Source: Opitutaceae bacterium
GTDB taxonomy: Bacteria; Verrucomicrobiota; Verrucomicrobiia; Opitutales; Opitutaceae
Assembly (NCBI GenBank): GCA_017994935.1
Contig: JAGOJU010000004.1
Span: forward strand, 1 to 64,000
Length of the DNA: 64,000 nt
Reading direction: 5' to 3'
Shown here: positions 1 to 8,544 of the stretch, one piece after another
Position numbering within the stretch: the first letter of the stretch is position 1
Layout: every line of letters starts with the position of its first letter
Notes under the pieces: generated by a model
The model's database searches: none
Told to the model about the DNA's origin: nothing
Seen by the model: only the letters and a program-made list of their open reading frames with translations
Position numbers and translations under genes: made by a program

Positions 1-79
1 CCAGCCAGCCCTGGCGGACAACGATCGCGATGCTCGCGAGGATCAGACCGAGACCGGCCAGGACAATGACATTGCGCAT
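1..79 (-). CDS. N-terminus of an unidentified membrane or exported protein (partial)
   Basis: An ATG at 79-77 opens a frame that runs off the left edge of the window. It encodes 26 visible residues beginning MRNVIVLAGLGLILAS, which form one hydrophobic helix ending before an Arg-Gln pair. This looks like a signal anchor or the first membrane segment of a larger protein. No Shine-Dalgarno sequence is obvious. Too little is visible to name a family. It is divergent from the oxidoreductase operon that starts at 353. Confidence 0.4.
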   Translation of the reverse strand, partial: MRNVIVLAGLGLILASIAIVVRQGWL

Positions 80-352
80 GGAGAAATGAGTTGAAAGGAA
101 CCAGTCTGAGCCGGCGACAGGGAAAGTGCAAATCCGGGATTCCGTACCCGGAACTCCATTGATTTCGCCCCAGTCCCTTCACTGGAAAAGGTATTTCACC
201 ACTTGAATTGAGTTTCCACCAAGGAATTCATCGTCCTTTTGGAGAAGCAGCAGTCCCCACGTTTGACTTCACCTGTCACCTGACGCACCTCGAATGGCAT
301 GAGGCAACGGCGCGTCATGCGGGCAGCTTGCCAGACAGGGGATTGAAGCCCT
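80..352. other. Divergent intergenic region upstream of the oxidoreductase operon
   Basis: About 270 bases separate the partial minus-strand gene from the plus-strand operon. The region should hold the operon promoter, but I see no convincing -35/-10 pair. The TGACCAGT motif found upstream of other units in this locus is absent here. The short open frame inside it has no coding character. Confidence 0.4.
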
Positions 353-1348
353 ATGCCCGATCTTCCTCATTTCCTCGTCATTGGATGCGGTTCAATTGGT
401 GAACGGCATGTTCGCACATTCCTCGCGACTGGGCGATGTGTGATCACGGCGTGCGACAACTCCGCTGTCATTGCTGAAGGCATGGCCACGCGCTACGGAG
501 TTGAAACCGCTTCTGATTGGGAGAGCTGCCTCACGAGACCGGGATTGATGGGCGTCATCATCGCCACTCCCGCCCCCTTGCACATCAGCATGGCAATGCG
601 CGCCCTCGCCGCGGGACTCCATGTGCTGATTGAAAAACCGCTGTCCATCGGGTTGACCGATTGCGATGCGCTTCTCAGGCAACGCGACAGGAGCGGAAAA
701 TTTGTCGGCGTCGCCTACATCCATCATTTTCAGCCTGCCTTGGTGCAGGCGCGCGATTTTCTGCACGCAGGAAGCTTTGGCCCATTGAGACACGTTGTGG
801 TGAATGCCGGCCACCACTTTCCTACGGCCCGGCCCGCGTATCGCACCATCTACTACCGTGAGCATGCGCAGGGAGGCGGAGCCATCCAGGATGCACTCAC
901 GCACATGGCCAATGCCGTTGAGTGGGTGGCCGGACCTGCAACGCGCGTCAGTTGCGATGCAAGCCATCAGGTGCTGGAAGGGGTCAGCGTTGAAGACACT
1001 GTGAATGTCGCTGCGCGGCACGGAGACGTGCTTGTGGGTTATTCCCTCAATCAATTTCAGAGCATCAACGAGACCCGTCTTGATTTTCATGCTCTCCGCG
1101 GATCGGTGCGTGTCGAGTTGCATGCCCAACGCTGGGGTTCCTGTGCCGCGGGAGCCACCCAGTGGACGTGGTTTCCCTGTCCAGTGGCCGATCGAGACCA
1201 ACTTTTCGTCTCGCAGGCGCATGCGTTTCTCGATGCGTGTGAGGGCAGGCGCAATGCCGTTTGCACGCTGGAGGAGGGAATCCAGACACTGCGTTTCAAC
1301 CTTGCCGCACTGAAGTCGTGGCGCGATCAGCGGCCAGTCACTCCATGA
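353..1348 (+). CDS. Gfo/Idh/MocA-family NAD(P)-dependent oxidoreductase
   Basis: This 331-residue protein starts with a Rossmann nucleotide-binding motif (GCGSIGERH, about residues 10-18). It carries the family EKP motif in VLIEKPLS near residue 97, where the Lys is usually catalytic. The remainder matches the alpha/beta C-terminal domain of Gfo/Idh/MocA dehydrogenases, which oxidise hydroxyls of sugars, inositols or their derivatives. There is no signal peptide, so it should be cytoplasmic. Its stop overlaps the ATG of the next gene (ATGA at 1345), so it is the first gene of a tightly coupled operon. The substrate cannot be read from the sequence. Confidence 0.85.
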   Translation: MPDLPHFLVIGCGSIGERHVRTFLATGRCVITACDNSAVIAEGMATRYGVETASDWESCLTRPGLMGVIIATPAPLHISMAMRALAAGLHVLIEKPLSIGLTDCDALLRQRDRSGKFVGVAYIHHFQPALVQARDFLHAGSFGPLRHVVVNAGHHFPTARPAYRTIYYREHAQGGGAIQDALTHMANAVEWVAGPATRVSCDASHQVLEGVSVEDTVNVAARHGDVLVGYSLNQFQSINETRLDFHALRGSVRVELHAQRWGSCAAGATQWTWFPCPVADRDQLFVSQAHAFLDACEGRRNAVCTLEEGIQTLRFNLAALKSWRDQRPVTP

Positions 1349-2124
1349 GCAATTCAGAAAACATTTTCAGCCTCAAGGATCGGATCGTTGTCCTTACCGG
1401 CGGCGCAGGCCTGTACGGAAGAGGGCTGGCACGGCAGATTGCCTCGGCCGGCGCAACACTTATACTGGCTTCCCGGAATACGGCGGCCCTTCAGGCGGTT
1501 GCCGATGAGGAGAACGCCGCCGGACATCACGTGCAAGCCTTCCAACTCGACCAGGGGGACGAGCATTCCGTGCTGGCGCTTCGAGACAATGTCCTTTCGA
1601 AGTTCGGGCGCATCGACGGTCTGGTCAACAATGCGGTTTCGCGGCCCATGAAGACTCCGGATGCCCCTCTCTCCGACTGGGAGGAATCGATGAAGACGAA
1701 TGCCACGGGCCTGTTTGCGATCACGCGCGCCTTCGGCGACGTGATGGCAGCGCGTGGTGTTGGCAGCATTGTCAATATCGGCTCAATCCAGGGCATGGTC
1801 GGCCCGGATTACACCCTGTACGAAGGCCTCGGCATGAACGCCATCCCGGACTACTTTTTTCATAAGGCTGGCATGGTCAATCTCACCCGTTTTTTTGCCG
1901 CTCGCTATGGTCCCCGCGGCGTTCGCGTGAATTGCCTCTCGCCTGGTGGATTTCTCAGCGGTCAGCCGGCCGAATTCATCAAGCGCTATGCGCGTGAGAC
2001 CTTCCTGCAACGCATGGCCGACGATCGGGATCTCGGAGGCCCCGTCGTGTTTTTCCTAAGTGATGCCTCACTCTACGTAACGGGAACGAATCTGCCCGTC
2101 GATGGTGGTTACACGGCGCACTAG
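1345..2124 (+). CDS. Short-chain dehydrogenase/reductase (SDR), first of two
   Basis: This 259-residue protein belongs to the classical SDR family. It has a glycine-rich cofactor motif (TGGAGLYG), an NNA motif (LVNNAVSR), a catalytic Ser region (NIGSIQG), and a Tyr-x3-Lys pair in DYFFHKAG. The insertion between the catalytic Ser and Tyr, containing YEGLGM, is reminiscent of gluconate 5-dehydrogenase-like SDRs. I chose the ATG at 1345, which overlaps the preceding stop, over an upstream in-frame start at 1261 inside the preceding gene. It probably oxidises or reduces a sugar or sugar acid together with its operon neighbours. Confidence 0.85.
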   Translation: MSNSENIFSLKDRIVVLTGGAGLYGRGLARQIASAGATLILASRNTAALQAVADEENAAGHHVQAFQLDQGDEHSVLALRDNVLSKFGRIDGLVNNAVSRPMKTPDAPLSDWEESMKTNATGLFAITRAFGDVMAARGVGSIVNIGSIQGMVGPDYTLYEGLGMNAIPDYFFHKAGMVNLTRFFAARYGPRGVRVNCLSPGGFLSGQPAEFIKRYARETFLQRMADDRDLGGPVVFFLSDASLYVTGTNLPVDGGYTAH

Positions 2125-2166
2125 GCAGTGGTTGATTATTCTAGGAGAAAGCACGTTCCACACATC

Positions 2167-2934
2167 ATGAAAACAGGTCGACTCGAAAATCTGGTCAGTA
2201 TTGTCACCGGCGGATCCTCCGGCTTCGGTGAAAGCATTTGCCGCACCTTCGCTCAGGAGGGTGCGCGTGTCATAATCGCCGACATCAATGAAACAGCAGG
2301 CCGAAAGCTGGCAGATACCTTGAATTCCGGGCAGATCCGCGCTGAATTCATTCGTACCGATGTCAGCTGTTCAGGGGACATGAAGGCTGCGGTTGAAAGG
2401 GCCGTCGCGTTGTTCGGTCGCCTCGATATCATGGTCAACAATGCAGGCATGAGCCATCCGAATCAGCCAATGCTGGAGATATCAGAGGAACTCTTTGATC
2501 GTCTCTACGATGTCAATGTGAAGAGCCTCTATCACTCCGCGATCCATTGTGTTCCGATCTTCCGACGTCTCGGCGGCGGCTGCTTCATCAATATCGGTTC
2601 GACAGCAGCCGTGCGCCCGCGACCAGGTCTGTGTTGGTACAGTGGCAGCAAAGGGGCGGTGAACCTGCTTACCAAAGCCATGGCGGTGGAGTTGGCACCC
2701 GACCAGATCCGGGTCAACGCAATCAATCCCGCCCTCGGTGAAACACCGCTGCTTGCAACATTCCTGGGAGGATCGGATTCGCCGGAGGTGCGCAATCGAT
2801 TCCTCCCATCAATACCGCTTGGCCGGTTCTGCCAGCCCGCAGATGTCGCGAACGCAGCGCTGTATCTCGCTGATCCCCGATCCAATTTCTTGACCGGCGT
2901 CTGCATGGAGGTCGACGGCGGACGTTGCATATAG
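2167..2934 (+). CDS. Short-chain dehydrogenase/reductase (SDR), second of two
   Basis: This 255-residue classical SDR carries the cofactor motif TGGSSGFG near the N-terminus. It also has the NNAG motif (MVNNAGMS), a catalytic Ser in NIGSTAA and the active-site YSGSK (Tyr-x3-Lys). It ends in the usual LTGVCMEVDGG segment. The start is the ATG at 2167, because SDRs normally begin about 10 residues before the glycine motif. An AGGAG at 2143-2147 is rather far upstream, and a GTG at 2128 is the alternative. It follows the first SDR by 42 bases in the same operon. The two SDRs are clearly different proteins rather than a recent duplication. Confidence 0.85.
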   Translation: MKTGRLENLVSIVTGGSSGFGESICRTFAQEGARVIIADINETAGRKLADTLNSGQIRAEFIRTDVSCSGDMKAAVERAVALFGRLDIMVNNAGMSHPNQPMLEISEELFDRLYDVNVKSLYHSAIHCVPIFRRLGGGCFINIGSTAAVRPRPGLCWYSGSKGAVNLLTKAMAVELAPDQIRVNAINPALGETPLLATFLGGSDSPEVRNRFLPSIPLGRFCQPADVANAALYLADPRSNFLTGVCMEVDGGRCI

Positions 2935-2985
2935 GCGCAGACCGACGAAATTCTCCCCAGCAAGGTGCCTGGCTCTCCGTTTACC

Positions 2986-4413
2986 ATGAAATCCTCCTAT
3001 CCGCTCTACCTGGCAAATCGTCCGCAGCAGCCAAATGATTCGCTTGAGGTTACCGACAAGTATTCGGATCGCGTCGTCGCCCGTGTTCCCCTTGCGGATG
3101 CTTCCATGATCGATCGTGCCATTCAGGCGGCAGTGTGTGCGGAGTCGCCGATGCGAATGATGCGCCCCTACGAACGCCGCGCGGTGCTCGAGCATTGCGC
3201 GGCGCGGTTCACCGAGCGCAGGGAGGAGCTGGCTGAAGTCCTCTGCGTCGAGGCGGGCAAGCCGATTCGAGACAGCCGGGGCGAGGTCAATCGTCTGATT
3301 GAAACTTTCCGGCTGGCTGCGGATGAGGCCACCCGCATGGGAGGTGAGGTCATCAACCTCGAGCTTTCCCCGAGGTCCCGCGGCTATCGCGGCATGTTTC
3401 GCAGGGTTCCCGTCGGAGCCTGTTCCTTCATCTCGCCATTCAATTTTCCGCTCAACCTGGCTGCACACAAGATAGCGCCCGCCATCGCAGTCGGATGCCC
3501 GTTTGTCCTGAAGCCCGCGAGCCGCACTCCGATTGGCGCGCTGCTGATCGGTGAAGTGCTGGCTGAGACCGATCTGCCACCCGGAGCGTTTTCAATTCTT
3601 CCCTGTCTCCGCGACGGAGCGGACCTTTTCACCACTGATGATCGCCTGAAACTCCTGAGTTTCACCGGGTCTCCGGAAGTCGGCTGGAATTTGAAGGCCC
3701 GTGCCGGCAAGAAAAAGGTGGTTCTGGAACTCGGCGGCAATGCGGCGTGCATCGTTGAGCCGGACTGGCATGATCTCGATGATGCGGTGAGGCGGTTAGC
3801 GTACGGCGCATTTTATCAAAGCGGACAAAGTTGCATCAGTGTGCAGCGTATCCTTGTCCACACTTCCATCTACGAAGGTTTGCGCGATGCCCTCGTGAAA
3901 CACACGCGTGGGTTGATTGCAGGCGATCCCAGGGAGGAGGGCACCTTCGTGGGCCCGCTCATTTCGGAGGGCGATGCGGTGCGCTTGGAAGGCTGGCTTC
4001 ACGACGCGCTTTCCAAGGGCGCAAACCTCCTGTGTGGAGGCCGGCGCGAGAAAGCGATCATGGATGCTACGCTGCTCGAGAACGTCGCCGATGGATCGCC
4101 CCTCTGGGAGCAGGAAGTTTTCGGACCGGTCGCGGCGCTGCGTCCGTACAAGGATTTCAATGAGGCTCTGCAAATCGTCAATAACAGCAAGTTTGGGCTG
4201 CAGGCGGGGATTTTTACCCGCGACCTGTACAAGATGCATCAGGCGTGGGATGAACTTGAGGTTGGTGGCGTGATCATCGGCGATGTTCCCTCGTGGCGGG
4301 TGGACAACATGCCCTATGGCGGCGTCAAGGACAGCGGGTTCGGCAGGGAAGGTGTGCGTTTCGCCATGGAGGACATGACAGAAATCCGGCAACTGGTCAT
4401 CCGCACTCCCTAG
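2986..4413 (+). CDS. NAD(P)-dependent aldehyde dehydrogenase
   Basis: This 475-residue protein has typical aldehyde dehydrogenase length and motifs. They are the cofactor and oxyanion segment SPFNFPLN, the KPAS motif, SFTGSPEVG, the general-base Glu in LELGGN, and the catalytic Cys at about residue 283 in GQSCIS. It oxidises an aldehyde to a carboxylate in the cytoplasm. The ATG at 2986 is preferred over a GTG at 2965. It lies 51 bases after the second SDR. In an operon with sugar-type dehydrogenases a role on a short aldehyde such as lactaldehyde or glycolaldehyde is plausible, but the substrate is inferred, not seen. Confidence 0.9.
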   Translation: MKSSYPLYLANRPQQPNDSLEVTDKYSDRVVARVPLADASMIDRAIQAAVCAESPMRMMRPYERRAVLEHCAARFTERREELAEVLCVEAGKPIRDSRGEVNRLIETFRLAADEATRMGGEVINLELSPRSRGYRGMFRRVPVGACSFISPFNFPLNLAAHKIAPAIAVGCPFVLKPASRTPIGALLIGEVLAETDLPPGAFSILPCLRDGADLFTTDDRLKLLSFTGSPEVGWNLKARAGKKKVVLELGGNAACIVEPDWHDLDDAVRRLAYGAFYQSGQSCISVQRILVHTSIYEGLRDALVKHTRGLIAGDPREEGTFVGPLISEGDAVRLEGWLHDALSKGANLLCGGRREKAIMDATLLENVADGSPLWEQEVFGPVAALRPYKDFNEALQIVNNSKFGLQAGIFTRDLYKMHQAWDELEVGGVIIGDVPSWRVDNMPYGGVKDSGFGREGVRFAMEDMTEIRQLVIRTP

Positions 4414-4489
4414 GATTGTGTTTCTGGATCAGGCCATTCCACGGACCCTGCTGTGTTGTGGCTCCCCGGATACCCTGACTTTCCAGACG

Positions 4490-5434
4490 ATGGGGGACGT
4501 CACAGCAGCATCCTCCCACATCCCCATGTTTCAGAAATCTCCAGCCGATCAACCGCTCCACTTTCCGCTCTCCCGAATCTCCTTGGGAAGCGCCACCTTT
4601 GGCCGGGAGATCGATTCGAACGCCGCCTTCGCGATGATGGATCATGCCGTCGCGCGAGGCATCACGTTGTTCGACACGGCGGCCAACTATTCAGGCGGCG
4701 CTTCGGAGCGTATCATCGGACAGTGGCTTGCTGCCCGTGGTGCGTTCTCGGCCAGGCCGGCGCTGGCGACCAAGCTTTTCCCTCCTTACACGGCGGCGAC
4801 GATTGAGTCGGGCACGGCGGCAAGCATGCAACGACTGGGGGTTGAAACCCTCGATCTGCTGTATCTGCACAAATGGGAAGTTGCAGTCGGGAATCCCGCT
4901 GTTCTCAGCGCGCTCGACAAGCTGGTCCGCACTGGCCGTGTGCGCAGCATTGGGGTGAGCAATTTTACGAGCAGGCAGGTGCGGGACCTGATCCTCCTCC
5001 AGAAGCGCCTGGGCGTTGTTCCCATCAAGGCGCTTCAAAACAACCACAATCTCGCCGTGCGCGAGTGCGAGGGTCCGATTCGTGAATTCTGCTCTTCGGA
5101 AGGCATCACGATCATCAGCTACAGCCCTCTCGGAGCCGGCTACCTGACCGGCAAACACATGGGAGGTGTGCAACCCGGGTCCCGTTTTGACGTCATGCCG
5201 GGCCATCAGGCGATCTACCTGCAGCCCGCTGCGGAGGCGTGCCTGAGACGCCTGGCCGATCTCTCGGCAAGATGCGGTCGGTCCATGAGTCATCTCGCCC
5301 TGGTCTGGGCGCTACGGCAGCCTGGCATTGGTTCGACGCTGGTGGGAGGGCGGACTCCCAGCCACATCGATCAGGCCTTCGTTGCGCTGGCAGAAGATGA
5401 CCCTTCCATCCTCCAGTCGCTGGCGCAGATCTGA
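4490..5434 (+). CDS. Aldo/keto reductase
   Basis: This roughly 314-residue (beta/alpha)8 oxidoreductase carries the AKR signature GITLFDTAANYSGG, where the Asp and Tyr are catalytic. It also has the Lys-containing strand LLYLHKW, IGVSNFTSRQ and a C-terminal cofactor loop (STLVGGRTPSH). The start is uncertain: GTG at 4418, ATG at 4490 and ATG at 4526 are all in frame, and the conserved part begins near LSRISLGSATFG. It is the last gene of the 353-5434 operon and probably interconverts a sugar or short-chain aldehyde with its alcohol, using NADPH. Confidence 0.85.
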   Translation: MGDVTAASSHIPMFQKSPADQPLHFPLSRISLGSATFGREIDSNAAFAMMDHAVARGITLFDTAANYSGGASERIIGQWLAARGAFSARPALATKLFPPYTAATIESGTAASMQRLGVETLDLLYLHKWEVAVGNPAVLSALDKLVRTGRVRSIGVSNFTSRQVRDLILLQKRLGVVPIKALQNNHNLAVRECEGPIREFCSSEGITIISYSPLGAGYLTGKHMGGVQPGSRFDVMPGHQAIYLQPAAEACLRRLADLSARCGRSMSHLALVWALRQPGIGSTLVGGRTPSHIDQAFVALAEDDPSILQSLAQI

Positions 5435-5781
5435 TCGAGAACTCGGATGGAGATTTTCCGATGGGCCGGCGAATCCGCCCAACAGGTTCTCCGGAATCCA
5501 GTCACCGCCTCCACTGGCAATCTCATCCGTCCAGCCGGAACGGCTCCTCGTAGGTTGGCGTGCAGGCGTGCTGAAAGGATCCGTTGCTGATGAAACGTTT
5601 GGCGCGGGCGGTACGGTATCGAGCGCACGCACGCGCAAAGCCGGTACATGATCGCCGCCTGGAGCCGGGTGCGCATGGCCAGGCTGATCGGCCGGGGACT
5701 GCCGCAATGGAGTTCGTCTATCAATACCGGGAGTTTTTCAGCAGCCGGTAAGCAAGCTTCCTTCGATTTCGTATCCTGGCT
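5435..5781. other. Intergenic region between convergent operons
   Basis: About 347 bases separate two convergent transcription units. No open frame here has recognisable protein character. I do not find a clear U-tailed hairpin, although both operons should terminate here. Confidence 0.4.
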
Positions 5782-6972
5782 TCAGGGAGAGGTGGGATTC
5801 TTCCAGAACACGGACGCGTCGAGTGACGCCACGCTTGGGCGGCCAAGCAGCGCAAGGCTCTGGCGCAATTCCTCCAACAGAATATTCTGTACGCGGGCGA
5901 CGCCTTCGGCACCTGCGATTGCGAGACCATAGACATACGGTCGACCGATCAGGACCGCGGCTGCGCCGAGAGCCATGGCCTTGACCACGTCGGTGCCGCG
6001 ACGGATGCCGCCGTCCACCAGTACAGGTGCGCGGCCCGCGATGGCCGCGACGATGCCAGGCAGCACTTCGATGGTCGCGGGCAGGGTGTCGAGGCTGCGT
6101 CCACCGTGGTTGGAGACGATGATGCCGGCAGCGCCCGCCTCGAGGGCCATCAAGGCGTCCTCGGGTCGCATGATTCCCTTGAGAAACAGCGGCACGCGGG
6201 CGTGCCTGGCAAATCGCGCGACATCGGCCCAGACGAGCCGCCGGGGCGCGCCGGGTTTGGGTTCCACTGCCGGGCTGCGCGATTTTGCCCAATCGAGATG
6301 TGGATAAGTGAGCCCGCCGGCCCACGGGTCGAAGCGGGCTTTGGCCTGCCGGTCGCGCAGACCGGGCACCGGGGTATCCACGGTGAGACAGATGGCCTCG
6401 CAACCCGCATCCTCTGCCCGACGGATCAGGTCCATCGCGGCAGGAACGTCAGGGGTCACATAGAGCTGGAACCAAAGTGGGAAGGTGGTGGCCCGAGCGA
6501 CATCCTCGACCGGGGTGTTGGAGGAGGTGCTGAGCACGTAGGTGGTTCCTGTGCGGGAAGCAGCTTGAGCGACAGCGAGTTCGCCGTCAGGGTGCACGGC
6601 CCGGTTGCTGGCGGTCGGAGCAAAGAGAATGGGGGACGGCCGGCGGCGGCCGAGCAGCGTAATACCCAGGTCGAGATCGCCGAGGTCCGTGAGAACGCGA
6701 GGTTCGAGCAGCAGCTGGCGGTAGCTCTCCATGTTGCGGCGGAGTGTGATCTCGTCGGCGGCCCCGCCAGACACGTAGGCGTGGGCGGGTGTGGTCATAT
6801 GTGCCGGGGCGGCGGCCTCAAAGTCTGCGAGGGTGATGAAGTCATCGAGCGCGGGCGCAGCCTTGACCGGATCCGCTGCAACTCGGGGAACAAGCGCGAG
6901 CCCAGCGGCGCCCCCGGCCAGTTGGAGAAAATCGCGCCGGCGGGGTAGGAAAGCATGCGGGGTGGAGGACAT
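5782..6972 (-). CDS. Tat-exported FMN-dependent alpha-hydroxyacid oxidase/dehydrogenase (lactate oxidase type)
   Basis: This 396-residue TIM-barrel flavoprotein is of the L-lactate dehydrogenase/glycolate oxidase family. Conserved pieces are LLEPRVLTDL, LFAPTASNRAVHPDGE, WFQLYV, LTVDTPVPGLRDRQ, the catalytic His289 in SNHGGR, and the FMN-phosphate segment VDGGIRRGTDV. The N-terminus has RRRDFLQ (residues 11-17) before a hydrophobic stretch, a Tat signal, so the folded FMN enzyme is probably exported. I chose the ATG at 6972; a longer frame upstream lies inside the sulfatase gene. It is the last gene of a minus-strand operon, 20 bases after the sulfatase. Confidence 0.88.
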   Translation of the reverse strand: MSSTPHAFLPRRRDFLQLAGGAAGLALVPRVAADPVKAAPALDDFITLADFEAAAPAHMTTPAHAYVSGGAADEITLRRNMESYRQLLLEPRVLTDLGDLDLGITLLGRRRPSPILFAPTASNRAVHPDGELAVAQAASRTGTTYVLSTSSNTPVEDVARATTFPLWFQLYVTPDVPAAMDLIRRAEDAGCEAICLTVDTPVPGLRDRQAKARFDPWAGGLTYPHLDWAKSRSPAVEPKPGAPRRLVWADVARFARHARVPLFLKGIMRPEDALMALEAGAAGIIVSNHGGRSLDTLPATIEVLPGIVAAIAGRAPVLVDGGIRRGTDVVKAMALGAAAVLIGRPYVYGLAIAGAEGVARVQNILLEELRQSLALLGRPSVASLDASVFWKNPTSP

Positions 6973-6992
6973 GGCGGAGTCGGGCAAGAGTC

Positions 6993-8525
6993 TTAGCCGC
7001 GCATCTGCGGGATAATGCCGCCGGTGGCTTCCGGTGGGATGTAGAGCCAGCGAGCGTCGTAGAGCCCCGTTTCGGCGTCGCAGACGCGGCCGTCGCGCAG
7101 CGTGTATTGGTTGGGCATGCCGGGTCGGAGACCGGAGAGGAACTCCGTCGCACGTGTCCGATCGGCCTCCAACTGCCGGTGTGCCTCGGACCAATTGAAT
7201 CCCTGTTCCAGCATTGTCCGCATCTCCAGCAATCTCTCAATATGGACGGGATCGGTCGCGAGGTTGGTGCGCTCGTCCGGATCCTCCCGTAGATTGAAGA
7301 GCAGTTCGTCACCGCGCTCGACCTGCACATATTTCCAGTCGCGGGTGCGGACGAGACGCATCGCCTTTTGCGGGGCGGCGTCGGCGACCCGGCGGTGGTT
7401 GATGCGGACGCCGTAGCTGTAGAAGGAGGACGGAGCGAACCGGCGGGGCGGTGCGGCCTCCCCTGGCGCTCGCAATGCCGCGCTTTGGTCCACGCCATCG
7501 AGCCCGGTGGGAACAGGCAGGCCTGCGAGCGTGCAGGTGGTGGGGAAAAGGTCCATCAGGGATACTGGCTCTGCCCAGTCGTGCGCTCCGAGTTTGACGC
7601 CCGGGCCGCTGATCAGGAGAGGGACGTTGACCGATTGGTCGAAATATACCCGTTTGCCCCAGAGGCCGTGGCGCGCGGCCATGTCTCCGTGGTCGGAGGT
7701 ATAGATGATGATGGTGTTGTCGAGGATACCGGAGGCGCGGAGGCCCTCGAGCAGTTCACCGATGCAGTCGTCGAGGAAGTCCACGCTGGCATAGAATGCC
7801 TCGAGGGCCCGTTTCTGTTCTTCAGGGGAAGGATGGTCGCCTTCGACCGCGATGCGGGCGAAGGGCTCAAGACAGTCCGGCTCGCCGGGCGCCAGTGGCG
7901 GTAGCGGCACGCGGTCGCGATACCGGCGGATGTAGCGGCCGGGCGCGGTGAACGGACTGTGCGGGCGGGAGAAGGACGCGCACGCGAACCACGGCTGAGT
8001 GGGCGTCTGGTCCTGGTGCTCGCGCAGGAATGCGAGGGTCTCACGGACCACGACAACGTCCTGCATCATGCTTTCCGGGACTTCGCTAATCCCCGCGCTG
8101 CGGACGTGCGCGTAGCCGGGAAAGAGGTCGATGGGCTCGGGCTGATGGCCGAGACCGTGCCGCAGATCGCCATAGGGGCGGTGCTGGAAACCCTGATACT
8201 GGTCGCGCCCGCCGAAGTGCATCTTGCCGACCAGCGCGGTGGCATAGCCGTGCGCGGCGAAGTGCGCCGGCCAGGTGACGTGCTCGGGGAAGATCATCCA
8301 GTGATTGTTCCAAGCGGCGCATCGATGAGGCTCCTTGCCGGTGAGCATGCTCATCCGGGAGGGAGAACAGACTGGCGAGGCGCACAGAGCCGTAGTGCAG
8401 CGAACACTCTGCGCAGCGAGCGCGTCGAGATGCTGCGTTCGGACGACGGAATCACCGGCGAAGCCGGCTAGGAAGGCTGGATGCTGATCCGACATCAGCA
8501 GCAGGATGTTGGGACGGGAAGTCAT
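6993..8525 (-). CDS. Sulfatase (formylglycine-dependent, arylsulfatase superfamily)
   Basis: This 510-residue protein begins with the sulfatase start RPNILLLMSDQH. It contains the C-x-P-S-R motif at residues 53-57 (CSPSR), whose Cys is converted to formylglycine in this family. It is followed by MLTGKEPHR and a later metal-site segment TSDHGDM. No signal peptide is visible, so the mature location is unclear. It hydrolyses sulfate esters, possibly on a sugar or small organic sulfate. It lies 19 bases after the symporter gene and 20 before the hydroxyacid oxidase, which suggests one uptake-and-catabolism operon. A maturase (FGE or anSME) is not present in this window. Confidence 0.92.
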   Translation of the reverse strand: MTSRPNILLLMSDQHPAFLAGFAGDSVVRTQHLDALAAQSVRCTTALCASPVCSPSRMSMLTGKEPHRCAAWNNHWMIFPEHVTWPAHFAAHGYATALVGKMHFGGRDQYQGFQHRPYGDLRHGLGHQPEPIDLFPGYAHVRSAGISEVPESMMQDVVVVRETLAFLREHQDQTPTQPWFACASFSRPHSPFTAPGRYIRRYRDRVPLPPLAPGEPDCLEPFARIAVEGDHPSPEEQKRALEAFYASVDFLDDCIGELLEGLRASGILDNTIIIYTSDHGDMAARHGLWGKRVYFDQSVNVPLLISGPGVKLGAHDWAEPVSLMDLFPTTCTLAGLPVPTGLDGVDQSAALRAPGEAAPPRRFAPSSFYSYGVRINHRRVADAAPQKAMRLVRTRDWKYVQVERGDELLFNLREDPDERTNLATDPVHIERLLEMRTMLEQGFNWSEAHRQLEADRTRATEFLSGLRPGMPNQYTLRDGRVCDAETGLYDARWLYIPPEATGGIIPQMRG

Positions 8526-8544
8526 GTGGCGGTCGGGTTGCGAT

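Noticed and set aside
353-5434. Assignment of the oxidoreductase operon to L-fucose or L-rhamnose catabolism
   Set aside because: The dehydratase, lactonase and aldolase steps expected for those pathways are missing from the window, so the substrate is left open.
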